Assembly: GCF_030580865.1 (NCBI RefSeq)
Contig: NZ_JAUQSY010000024.1
Coordinates: forward strand, 1 to 57,278
DNA from: Hymenobacter aranciens
GTDB lineage: Bacteria; Bacteroidota; Bacteroidia; Cytophagales; Hymenobacteraceae
Reading direction: 5' to 3'
DNA length: 57,278 nucleotides
Part shown: positions 48,178 through 55,797 of the stretch, one piece after another
Layout: each line of letters opens with the position of its first letter
Position numbering within the stretch: position 1 is the stretch's first letter
The notes under the pieces: model-generated
Database searches by the model: none
What the model was told of the DNA's origin: nothing
Seen by the model: only the letters and a program-made list of their open reading frames with translations
Translations under genes and position numbers: made by a program

Positions 48178-48807
48178 ATGCCCCACCTCACCGCCGCCGA
48201 TATCCGCGCCTTCGAGCGCATCTACCGCCTCAACCTCGTCAACGGCCTGCCCGGCTTCAAGCCCGCCACCCTCGTGGGCACCGCCGCTCCTGATGGCCTC
48301 ACCAACCTAGCCATCTTCAGCTCGACCCTGCACCTGGGCTCCGACCCGGCGGTGCTTGGCATCGTCACGCGCCCGGCCACCGTGCCCCGCCACACCTACC
48401 AGAACATCCGGGCCAGCGGCTGCTTCACCCTCAACCATGTGCCCCTGGCCAGGGCCGCCCAGGCCCACTACACCTCCGCCAACTTCCCCGACGGCGTCTC
48501 CGAGTTCGACGCCTGCGGCTTCACCCCCGCCTGGCGCGACGACTTCCCCGCCCCCTACGTGGCCGAAAGCCCCCTGAGCATCGGCCTGCGCCTGCGCGAA
48601 GAGCTGCCCATCCACAACGGCACCGTGCTGCTCGTCGGCACCGTCGAGCACATCTACCTCCCCGACCAGGCCCTGCGCCCCGATGGGACCCTCGACCTAG
48701 CCAGCCTGGGCACGGCCACCGTCTCAGGGCTTGATAGCTACCATGCCGTAGGCCCGCCCGTGCGCTTCGGCTATGCCCGGCCGGGGCAGCAGCCACAAGC
48801 GGAGTAG
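48178..48807 (+). CDS. Flavin reductase family protein
   Basis: 209 residues from ATG 48178, ten bases after the repeat pair (the open frame running back into the repeat is not coding). It is a split-barrel FMN-binding fold: TLVGTAAPDGLTNLAIFSS, LGIVTRPATVPRHTYQNIRA, CFTLNHVP and TVLLVGTVEHIYLP. Such enzymes reduce flavins with NAD(P)H to supply oxygenases, or bind FMN for other roles. No oxygenase is near. It is flanked on both sides by modular hairpin elements. Confidence 0.87.
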   Translation: MPHLTAADIRAFERIYRLNLVNGLPGFKPATLVGTAAPDGLTNLAIFSSTLHLGSDPAVLGIVTRPATVPRHTYQNIRASGCFTLNHVPLARAAQAHYTSANFPDGVSEFDACGFTPAWRDDFPAPYVAESPLSIGLRLREELPIHNGTVLLVGTVEHIYLPDQALRPDGTLDLASLGTATVSGLDSYHAVGPPVRFGYARPGQQPQAE

Positions 48808-48810
48808 AAC

Positions 48811-49011
48811 AAAACTCCCCTCCTGCTAAGGAGGGGATGTTTCAGCGCAGCTGAAACGGGGGTGGTTAGGCCGTCCGCGCCGGCTGAACTAAAACCGAAC
48901 AAAGCAGTAACTTAAAACCCTAAAGCCCAAGCGGCGCGACCGGGCCAACCACCCCCGTTCGCGCCTCTTCGGCGCTCACATCCCCTCCTTTCCAAGGAGG
49001 GAAGCTTCGTT
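48811..49011. repeat. Pair of modular hairpin elements facing each other (copies D and E)
   Basis: Copy D (48811-48881, plus) has core hairpin, inner stem GTTTCAGCGCAGCTGAAAC, then GGGGGTGGTT. Copy E (48931-49011, minus) has the same outer modules but inner stem GCGCC-GAAGA-GGCGC. D and E together form a ~201-bp inverted repeat; the inner stems differ, so they do not pair with each other. Copy E ends nine bases before the photolyase ATG and leaves AAGGAGG ~20 bases upstream of it. Confidence 0.92.
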
Positions 49012-49019
49012 CTCTCCAC

Positions 49020-50330
49020 ATGAAAATCACCCTCTTCTGGCACCGCCGCGACCTGCGTTTCACCGACAACGCTGGCCTCGCCGCCGCCCTGCAGGCTGGC
49101 GCCCCCGTCCTCCCCCTCTTCATCTACGACGCCGACATCCTCGCCCCCCTGCCCCCCGACGATGCCCGCCTCACCTTCATCCACCACCACGTCGAGCGCC
49201 TCGCCCACGAGGCCCACGAAGCCGGCGGCGGCCTGCTCGCCCGCCACGGCCAGGTGCTGGCCGTCTTTCAGCAGCTGCTCCAGGACTACGACCTCCAGGC
49301 CGTGTATACCAACGAGGACTACGAGCCCGCCGCCATTGCCCGCGACACCGCCGTGGCCAAGCTGCTCTACGCCCACGACGTCGAGTTCCACGCTTTCAAA
49401 GACCAGGTTATCTTCGCCAAAGACGAAGTGCTGACCAAAAACGGCAAGCCCCCCAAAGTCTTCGGCGCCTACTCCAAAACCTGGCAGGCCCAGGCCACCG
49501 ACGCCGACTTCCAGGCCCACCCCTCGGCCCGCCTCTTCACCAAGGAGCACCTCGCCCGCCCCCACCGCGCCGACGCTGCCCGGCCCTCTCTGAAAGACCT
49601 CGGCTTCGAGCCCCACGAGCAGTACACGCCCCCCGCCCAGCCCCCGCCCGCCGCCGTCGTCAAGCACTACCACCAGACCCGCGACTTCCCAGCCCTGGAG
49701 CCCGGCAGCACCCGCATGTCGGTGCACCTGCGCTTCGGCACCCTCAGCGTGCGCGAGCTCATGCGCCAGGCCCGCCGCGAAAACAGCAAGCTCCTCAACG
49801 AGATGATTTGGCGCGACTTCTTCATGATGCTGCTCTGGCACTTCCCCCACACCGCCACCGAGGCCTACGACCCCAGGATGCGCCACCTGCCCTGGCGCGA
49901 CGCCCCCGCCGAGTTCCAGGCCTGGTGCGAGGGCCGCACCGGCCAGCCCTTCGTCGATGCCGGCATGCGCCAGCTCAACGCCACCGGCTACCTCCCCAAC
50001 CGCGCCCGCATCGTGGCCGCCAGCTACCTCTGCAAGCACCTCTTCATCGACTGGCAGCTCGGCGAGCGCTACTTCGCCGAAAAGCTCCTCGACTACGACC
50101 TCAGCAACAACGTCGGCAACTGGCAGTGGGTGGCCGGCACCGGCGCCATCGCCGCCCCCTGGTTCCGCATCTTCAACCCCGAAAGCCAGCAAAAACAATA
50201 CGACCCCACTTTCGCCTACATCAAAAAATGGGTGCCCGAATACGGCACCCCCAAATACGCCAAACCCCTGGTCGACCTGCAATTTGGCCGCGACCGGGCG
50301 CTGCAGCTGTTCCGGGAAGGCCGCCAGTAG
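49020..50330 (+). CDS. Cryptochrome/photolyase-family DNA repair flavoprotein
   Basis: 436 residues. The N-terminal Rossmann domain begins ITLFWHRRDLRFTDNAGLAA. The FAD-binding domain has STRMSVHLRFGTLSVRELM, LLNEMIWRDFFMMLLWHFP, TGQPFVDAGMRQLNATGYLPNR, SNNVGNWQWVAGTGAIAAP and YDPTFAYIKKWVPE. The conserved tryptophans and the WQWVAG motif suggest a cyclobutane-pyrimidine-dimer photolyase using light to repair DNA; a cryptochrome role cannot be excluded. Confidence 0.92.
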   Translation: MKITLFWHRRDLRFTDNAGLAAALQAGAPVLPLFIYDADILAPLPPDDARLTFIHHHVERLAHEAHEAGGGLLARHGQVLAVFQQLLQDYDLQAVYTNEDYEPAAIARDTAVAKLLYAHDVEFHAFKDQVIFAKDEVLTKNGKPPKVFGAYSKTWQAQATDADFQAHPSARLFTKEHLARPHRADAARPSLKDLGFEPHEQYTPPAQPPPAAVVKHYHQTRDFPALEPGSTRMSVHLRFGTLSVRELMRQARRENSKLLNEMIWRDFFMMLLWHFPHTATEAYDPRMRHLPWRDAPAEFQAWCEGRTGQPFVDAGMRQLNATGYLPNRARIVAASYLCKHLFIDWQLGERYFAEKLLDYDLSNNVGNWQWVAGTGAIAAPWFRIFNPESQQKQYDPTFAYIKKWVPEYGTPKYAKPLVDLQFGRDRALQLFREGRQ

Positions 50331-50336
50331 AACGAC

Positions 50337-50411
50337 AACTCCCCTCCTTGAAAAGGAGGGGATGTGAGCGCCGAAGAGGCGCGAACGGGGGTGGTTCGCC
50401 CGGTCGCGCCG
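50337..50411. repeat. Modular hairpin element (copy F)
   Basis: Same outer modules (AACTCCCCTCCTT...AAGGAGGGGATG, then GGGGGTGGTTCGCCC) and the GCGCC-GAAGA-GGCGC inner stem identical to copy E. It lies 7 bases after the photolyase stop and serves as its terminator; E and F bracket the photolyase gene. Confidence 0.93.
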
Positions 50412-50434
50412 GCCGCGCCATCAGAAAAACGTAT

Positions 50435-50995
50435 CTAAAAGTCCGGATGCTTGCGATGCGGCCGTTTTCCCACCCGCCGCTTTGTTTCCGGCTTGGCACC
50501 AGCCAGCAGCCATCCGGTACACTCATCGGCCACCCGCATGGGACTCGCCCACATCACGGGGCGTATCTGGCTGATGCTCGCCGAAGCGTGGTAGAAATGT
50601 GCGTAGGCCTTCTCATCCTTGGAAATCACTACGTGGTCGGCGGCTAACGCCGCTTCCAGCAGATGGCAATCTTTGAGCATGATGGCCAGCACTTCCGGTG
50701 TCACCGGCAGCTTGCGTAGGGCTCCGTCGAGCCCCGTCCGGGGCTCTTCTACTGTGTGCACTACGCGGCGGCGCGATTCCATTTGCACCAGCCAATCGAG
50801 CGAATACTCCGAGGCATGGTTGTCCCATTCTTCTTCCAGCAGGGGCGTCTGCACCACAAAATGCCGCACCTGCCGAATGGCTTCCAAGGCTTCCCGACAT
50901 GCCACAGCTTTGGCATCGCCGCTTCTTGCGGAGGCCGACTGCAGCACATCGGCATCAATAACCAACTGCCGGGGGCGGGGGGTAGCGGCTCTCAT
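50435..50995 (-). CDS. PIN-domain-like protein, second gene of the ATPase/PIN unit
   Basis: 186 residues. The N-terminal strand RQLVIDADVLQSASA carries D14 and D16; PLLEEEWDNH has acidic residues at ~54-56; KDCHLLEAALAADHVVISKDEKAYAHF carries D109, D120 and D127. This acidic set on an alternating beta/alpha layout is the PIN nuclease pattern (metal-dependent RNase or DNase). The C-terminus is basic (KPETKRRVGKRPHRKHPDF). Its start overlaps the end of the ATPase gene, so the two are translationally coupled. The nuclease activity itself is inferred. Confidence 0.75.
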   Translation of the reverse strand: MRAATPRPRQLVIDADVLQSASARSGDAKAVACREALEAIRQVRHFVVQTPLLEEEWDNHASEYSLDWLVQMESRRRVVHTVEEPRTGLDGALRKLPVTPEVLAIMLKDCHLLEAALAADHVVISKDEKAYAHFYHASASISQIRPVMWASPMRVADECTGWLLAGAKPETKRRVGKRPHRKHPDF

Positions 50996-52401
50996 CAGGC
51001 TGTTGCTTTGCCAGCCTGCCGCTGCGCCCGCCGCTGACCAATAGCGTCCAGATAGCGACGCTTGGCTTCCAGCTCTACGTCTCCGAAATCCTCCGGCCAG
51101 TCGCCATAGGCCCCGTTTTCGTCGGGTTGCTCGAAGCGCACCGTGGTGGCCCCCTTGGCATCCCGCGAAAACCAGTGCAGGCCCACATCTTCCGGCTTCA
51201 TCTCACCCTCGGCCACCATCGTCTGCACCGTCAGCAGCAACAGGCTGCTGTGCGTTTCCACTATCACCCGCACGCCCCGGTTGGCCGCCTCGGCCAGCAG
51301 CTCGGCCATCACCACCTGCGCCCGGGGGTGCAGGTGCAGCTCCGGCTGCTCCACGTACACCAGCTGCCCCTCCTGCGCCGCAATCAGCGCTACCACGATG
51401 GGCAACACCTGCGACACCCCGATGCCCACGTCGGCAATGTTCACCATGTCGGCCTTGCGGGGCTTGCCCCTGCTGCCGGCCGGCAGCCGGCTCACGCTTA
51501 GCTCTACGTCGTTGGCGTTTTTCACCTTGGCTGTGATACTATCGGTGAGGCCGAGGCGATAGAGGTAATCATTGAGTTTATACAGCTCTTTAGTATTCTC
51601 CTGCTGCTGCCATTGGACAATAATTCCAGCAACATATAAGTCAAATGTGCCTTTTACACTATCTTGAAACAAAGTGGGCAAATAAGTTCTCTCAGCCTTA
51701 TTACGCAGACCAGGAATGTGCAAAAGAGTTGATAGAACTTTGTCGATTTGGATTGTAGTTTTAAAAACAACTACAAGATTACCCTCTTTATCACTTACGG
51801 AATTAACTAAGAACCCATTTCGCATCTGAACATGCCCAAAATTATTTTTTAATGAATACTGTTTCTGCCTCTTCGGGTCAAGTTGAGAGTGCATAGAGTC
51901 CCAAGTTGAATCTGGTGTTATGAGAGTCTTTCTTGGGCCATCAGGCCAACCCATAGATTGGGATTGCTGATAAGAGACTAAAAAATTGGCGCCGTCTACA
52001 TGATAAGCAAGTTCAAAACTTCTTTTAACAGATGTTTCTCCTCGGTTATAGCTTCCTGTTATGCCTATCAAAAGCTGTTTAGCTTTACTTTTTCCGATTG
52101 CTGCCATCAAATCCCCCGCCGTATCCGCCTGAACATGCGCTCCATTCAATACCAGCGCCCCCGCCGGATTATAATTAGCCTCCATCGTCTGCTTAATCAG
52201 CAGCAGCGGCTGCATGATACTCGATTTCCCCGAGCTATTCGTGCCCGCCAGCAGCGTCAGCGGGCGCACGTGCAGCGTGGCATCCACCAACGATTTATAC
52301 CCCTGCACCCGAATTTCTTCGATGAGCATGTAGGGCGGGCGGGCCGGCGCGGCCGGCGGCGTAGGGGGGGCAGAAGCGCGTTTGGGAGCCATAGGGCGCA
52401 A
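50995..52401 (-). CDS. AAA-type ATPase with DUF3696-like C-terminus (SMC/OLD-like)
   Basis: 468 residues; the start could also be 52392 or 52329, since MLIEEIRVQGYKSLVDATLH (residue 25 on) begins the homology. Walker A G53-T-N-S-S-G-K-S60; ABC-type signature GVSQ at 328-331; Walker B with E351 in QLVYVEQPELHLHPRAQ; H384 in VETHSSLLLL. The C-terminal ~60 residues (HWFSRDAKGATTVRFEQP, then GDWPEDFGD) look like DUF3696. ATPases of this class often act with a nuclease in phage defence. The middle of the gene (~51500-52130) is clearly AT-richer than the rest, a mark of foreign origin. Last coding bases overlap the PIN gene start. Confidence 0.85.
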   Translation of the reverse strand: MRPMAPKRASAPPTPPAAPARPPYMLIEEIRVQGYKSLVDATLHVRPLTLLAGTNSSGKSSIMQPLLLIKQTMEANYNPAGALVLNGAHVQADTAGDLMAAIGKSKAKQLLIGITGSYNRGETSVKRSFELAYHVDGANFLVSYQQSQSMGWPDGPRKTLITPDSTWDSMHSQLDPKRQKQYSLKNNFGHVQMRNGFLVNSVSDKEGNLVVVFKTTIQIDKVLSTLLHIPGLRNKAERTYLPTLFQDSVKGTFDLYVAGIIVQWQQQENTKELYKLNDYLYRLGLTDSITAKVKNANDVELSVSRLPAGSRGKPRKADMVNIADVGIGVSQVLPIVVALIAAQEGQLVYVEQPELHLHPRAQVVMAELLAEAANRGVRVIVETHSSLLLLTVQTMVAEGEMKPEDVGLHWFSRDAKGATTVRFEQPDENGAYGDWPEDFGDVELEAKRRYLDAIGQRRAQRQAGKATA

Positions 52402-52527
52402 AGTACGGGGCGGGAGGCCAGAAGTGGCCGGCGCCCCGCGCCCGGCAGCACCCGAGAACGGGTTTGGTTGAATTAATAATTCTTCGTAACTAGCGCCGCG
52501 CTTAGTTGCTTACGGTCGAAATGCGCG

Positions 52528-52738
52528 GTCGGGGCGACGACCAAGCATCCCCACCTAGTCGGGATGCCCGGTCGAGGCGACGAGTACCCACCCCAACCCG
52601 GTCGGGATGCTTAGTCGAGGCGACGAGTGACCATCCCGACTAGGTGGGGATGCCTGGTCGGGGCGACGAGTGAGCATCCCGACCCGGTCGGGATGCCTGG
52701 TCGAGGCGACGAGGGACCACCCCGACCCGGTCGGGACC
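52528..52738. repeat. Five tandem 43-bp repeats, each with two palindromes
   Basis: Units start at 52528, 52571, 52614, 52657 and 52700, exactly 43 bp apart. Each has GTCGAGGCGACGAG, a short variable part, and a 21-base near-palindrome such as CATCCCGACCCGG-TCGGGATG. The 21-base part of unit 1 is the exact reverse complement of that of unit 3. It is not CRISPR-like, because the intervening bases are conserved. The array lies in the 387-base gap (52402-52788) between the AAA gene and the 244-residue gene; the rest of the gap shows nothing else. Confidence 0.93.
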
Positions 52739-52788
52739 ATTGATGAGTACTGACAGTCCTTTTTTTCACCCTTTACCCCTTTTCAACC

Positions 52789-53523
52789 ATGATTGAACCC
52801 TTTCTCACCAACCCGTTTCGCAACTCCGTGCTCGGCGCGAAACGCTTTCTAAAGTACTCCGACGTGCACGTGGAGCGGCTGCGGGCGGCGCTGCCGGGCC
52901 TGCCCGATTTATTCAAGGCGCGGGTGGCGGCCACCGACGAAGCCATTGCCGACTACCGGCTGGCGGTGCAGGGTGGGGCCCAGCAGGGCGCCAAGCGCAA
53001 GGGTGAGACGCTGGACAATGACGCGGCTATCAAGAAGTTTCAGCGCTACGTGGGGCAGCAGGCCAAGATTATTGCCGCCCTCTACACGGATTTGGATAAG
53101 AATATCAAAGGCGAAAAGACCAAGCAGTACCTGCAGTTTTTCCCGAACAGCGTGACGGACGTTACGGAGGCCAACAAGGCCGATATTGACACCGAGGCCA
53201 GCGTGTTTCTAAAGGCGGCCGAGGACCTGAAGGACGACGTGGGTGCGGCCATGGGCACGAAGGCCAAGCAATTGTGGAAAAACGTGACGGATTCGCGCAA
53301 GACGCAGCTGGAGACGATGGGCGGCGAAGAGGACACCCAGGACCTGCGCGGCGCCGCCCGCCTGGCGCTGGCCGATGCCCTGTTTCTGAATTTGCTGGCG
53401 CTGCTGATGCACTACTTCCTGACGCCGGAGCGGGCGGGCGACTACTTTCCGGAGGCTATTCTGAAGGAGTACACGGGGCCGAAGGCGGCCGATGAGAAGC
53501 CGGCGCCCTCGCCCGCCGGCTAG
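52789..53523 (+). CDS. Unknown 244-aa protein
   Basis: I do not recognise this protein. It is strongly helical with many Lys, Ala and Asp residues (KRFLKYSDVHVERLRAALPG; KKFQRYVGQQAKIIAALYTDLDKN; DTEASVFLKAAEDLKDDVGAAMG) and one hydrophobic helix near the end (ALADALFLNLLALLMHYFL), then a Pro/Ala tail. No signal peptide and no enzyme motif. The array at 52528-52738 lies directly upstream, and a strong terminator follows. It reads away from the AAA/PIN unit, so linkage to it is only by location. Confidence 0.7.
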   Translation: MIEPFLTNPFRNSVLGAKRFLKYSDVHVERLRAALPGLPDLFKARVAATDEAIADYRLAVQGGAQQGAKRKGETLDNDAAIKKFQRYVGQQAKIIAALYTDLDKNIKGEKTKQYLQFFPNSVTDVTEANKADIDTEASVFLKAAEDLKDDVGAAMGTKAKQLWKNVTDSRKTQLETMGGEEDTQDLRGAARLALADALFLNLLALLMHYFLTPERAGDYFPEAILKEYTGPKAADEKPAPSPAG

Positions 53524-53546
53524 GTCCGGCTCCCTTCCTTACCCAG

Positions 53547-53576
53547 GCCCCGCCGACAGTATCGGCGGGGCTTTTT
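53547..53576 (+). terminator. Terminator of the 244-aa gene
   Basis: GCCCCGCCGA / TCGGCGGGGC, a 10-bp stem with a 5-base loop followed by five T, 24 bases after the stop. Confidence 0.9.
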
Positions 53577-53661
53577 GGTGCTGGCCCACCGTCAGGCTGA
53601 TGGCGGATTATTGCTTATCGCTACTTTTGCCGGGCTGCCAACCGGGGCCACCTTTTCGCCA

Positions 53662-55683
53662 ATGACTTATTGCTTCCTTTCCCATTCCTGGCGGCCGGCC
53701 CTGGCCGTACTGCTGCTGGGCGCCACACTGCGGCCGGCGGCGGCGCAGGCACCGCAGCTGCGCCGGGCGTTGGTGCAGCCCGCGCCGCATAGCGCGCTGC
53801 TCCCGGGCCAGCTGCTGACCCTGCCCTACACGCAGGGCCTCAATGCCAGCACCGTGGGCGGGGTGCAGCTGCAAAGCAGCCACGCCGGCCCCGGCATTGC
53901 CCTCGCGGCCGGCAGCACCGATTCGGTACTGACGGTGCTGCCCACGCAACCCTTCCGGGCCGGCGAAACTATCACCCTGACGGTACCGGGCACGGTGCAG
54001 GGCAGCGCCGGCGCGGCCGCCCTGCCCTACTGCCTGCAATACACGGCGGCCACGCTGGGTGGCAACGCCAGCTTCACCCGGCAGCTGCTGCGGGTATCGG
54101 TGTGGAATACCATCGGCGTGCTGCGGGCCGAGCCCTGCGACCTTAACAACGACCAGCTCCAGGACCTGGTCGTGTCGACCGACGACAGCGTCAACACCTG
54201 GCTGGCGCAGGCCGGTGGCGGCTACCGGCACTTTACCGGGCTGCTCACCTCGTCGTGGAGAGCCACGGCCGTGCGCGCTACCGACCTCAACCACGACGGC
54301 AATGCCGATGTGGTGTTTCGGCGGGGGGCCGACGGCCTGTATGCCCTGCTGGGCAGCGGCACGGGCGGCTTCACGGCGCAGTCGACGCTGATGTACTACG
54401 CCGCCGGCGGCCCGAGCGACTACGTGCTGGAAGTGGCCGACCTGAACTTCGACGGCCGCCCCGACCTGCTCACCGGTAATAGCATGACCCACCAGCTGGC
54501 CGTGTACCACGGCGCGGCCAGCGGCCTCTACCCGGTGGGCGCGGTGCTGACGGTGGGCTGGGGCGGCCACGCCCGCCTCACCCAGGGCACGCTGGGCGAC
54601 TTCAACGAGGACGGTTTGCTGGACGTGGTGACCACCGATGTGGCCCAGGCGCCGGGCTACGCCGTGGCCACGGTGTCGCTGCGCACGCCCGCCGGGGGCT
54701 TCACGCCGGTGTTTGGCAACCTCTATCCCGCCGGCTTCTCGGTGGGCCCCTGGTACCCCCGCGAATTGCAGACGGCCGACGTGAACCACGATGGCCACCT
54801 TGACCTGCTGACGACTACATTCAGCGGCACGCTGGCCGTGCTGCTGGGCGATGGCACCGGGCAACTGGCCCACGCACCGGGCTCGCCCTTCACGTTTGGC
54901 AGCGGCGAGGGCACGGCCATTGCCGTGGGCGACCTCAACGCCGACAACCACCCCGATGCGGTGGTGGGCACGGCCGACCCTCGCGGCACCTACCAGCTCC
55001 AGGTGCTGCTGGGCGAAGGCAACGGCCAGTTTACCCCCGGCGCCCCGCTGCCTCTGCCCGGCCGCCCCGAGCACATCAGCCTGAGCGACCTCGACAACGA
55101 CGGCGACCTCGATATTGTGGCGCCCCTGATGCAGACGCAGTACGTGGCTCTGTTGCTGAACCAGGCCAGCCTGCCGCCACGCCTGCTCTCGGCCATGCCG
55201 GGCAGTGCGGCGCCGGGCAGCCTGGTAGAAGTGTCGGGTACCAACCTGTCGGGCACCACCGCCGTAGCCTTTAATGGCGTGCCCGCCCAGCAGTTCAGCA
55301 CCAACGCCCTCGGCACGGCCCTGCGCGTGACCGTGCCGGCCGGTGCTACCAGCGGCCTCATCAGCGTGGCCACCCGCGTCGGCCGCGACACGCTGCGCAC
55401 CGCCTTCACGGTGCTGGCTACTCCCGCGGCCACGGCCGGCGCGCGCGCGCCGGCTTTGTTTACGCTCGCGCCCAACCCGGCCCACCACCTGGTGCGCCTG
55501 CACCTGGCGGCCAGGGCCGCCGCCCTGCCCCCGGCGCAGCTGCTCGATGCCACGGGCCGCCTCGTGCGCACGCTGCCGCTGGCCCCCGGCCAGCCCACGG
55601 CCGACCTGGAGCTGGCCGGGCTGCCGGCCGGGCTTTACCTGGTGCGGGTAGGCAGCCAGGCCCGGCGGCTGCTGGTGGAATAG
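53662..55683 (+). CDS. Secreted FG-GAP/VCBS repeat protein with IPT/TIG domain and T9SS tail
   Basis: 673 residues from ATG 53662, where a signal peptide starts (MTYCFLSHSWRPALAVLLLGATLRPAAAQ); an upstream extension to 53575 is possible but lacks it. Residues ~30-130 are an Ig-like SbsA-type domain. Then come about seven FG-GAP/VCBS repeats, each with a DxNxDGxxD loop (DLNNDQLQDLV, DLNHDGNADVV, DLNFDGRPDLL, DFNEDGLLDVV, DVNHDGHLDLL, DLNADNHPDAV, DLDNDGDLDIV), a calcium-binding beta-propeller pattern. An IPT/TIG domain follows (~510-590), and the last ~75 residues are a T9SS type A sorting domain (FTLAPNPAHHLVRLHLA). Surface or secreted adhesin-like; ligand unknown. Confidence 0.9.
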   Translation: MTYCFLSHSWRPALAVLLLGATLRPAAAQAPQLRRALVQPAPHSALLPGQLLTLPYTQGLNASTVGGVQLQSSHAGPGIALAAGSTDSVLTVLPTQPFRAGETITLTVPGTVQGSAGAAALPYCLQYTAATLGGNASFTRQLLRVSVWNTIGVLRAEPCDLNNDQLQDLVVSTDDSVNTWLAQAGGGYRHFTGLLTSSWRATAVRATDLNHDGNADVVFRRGADGLYALLGSGTGGFTAQSTLMYYAAGGPSDYVLEVADLNFDGRPDLLTGNSMTHQLAVYHGAASGLYPVGAVLTVGWGGHARLTQGTLGDFNEDGLLDVVTTDVAQAPGYAVATVSLRTPAGGFTPVFGNLYPAGFSVGPWYPRELQTADVNHDGHLDLLTTTFSGTLAVLLGDGTGQLAHAPGSPFTFGSGEGTAIAVGDLNADNHPDAVVGTADPRGTYQLQVLLGEGNGQFTPGAPLPLPGRPEHISLSDLDNDGDLDIVAPLMQTQYVALLLNQASLPPRLLSAMPGSAAPGSLVEVSGTNLSGTTAVAFNGVPAQQFSTNALGTALRVTVPAGATSGLISVATRVGRDTLRTAFTVLATPAATAGARAPALFTLAPNPAHHLVRLHLAARAAALPPAQLLDATGRLVRTLPLAPGQPTADLELAGLPAGLYLVRVGSQARRLLVE

Positions 55684-55705
55684 TCGGCTGGAGGATAGAT
55701 AGGTG

Positions 55706-55737
55706 AAATCCCCGCTGGTGTCCCCAGCGGGGATTTT
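55706..55737 (+). terminator. Terminator of the FG-GAP protein gene
   Basis: AATCCCCGCTGG / CCAGCGGGGATT stem with a short loop and TTTTT tail, 22 bases after the stop. Confidence 0.9.
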
Positions 55738-55797
55738 TGCGTTGCTGAAGGCTGGCTCAGGCCAACCTTTCCCCACCCGCCCGGTTCTCCCCCGCAT

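Noticed and set aside
52528..52738. CRISPR array
   Set aside because: Units are 43 bp and almost fully conserved, with no unique spacers, and no cas genes are near.
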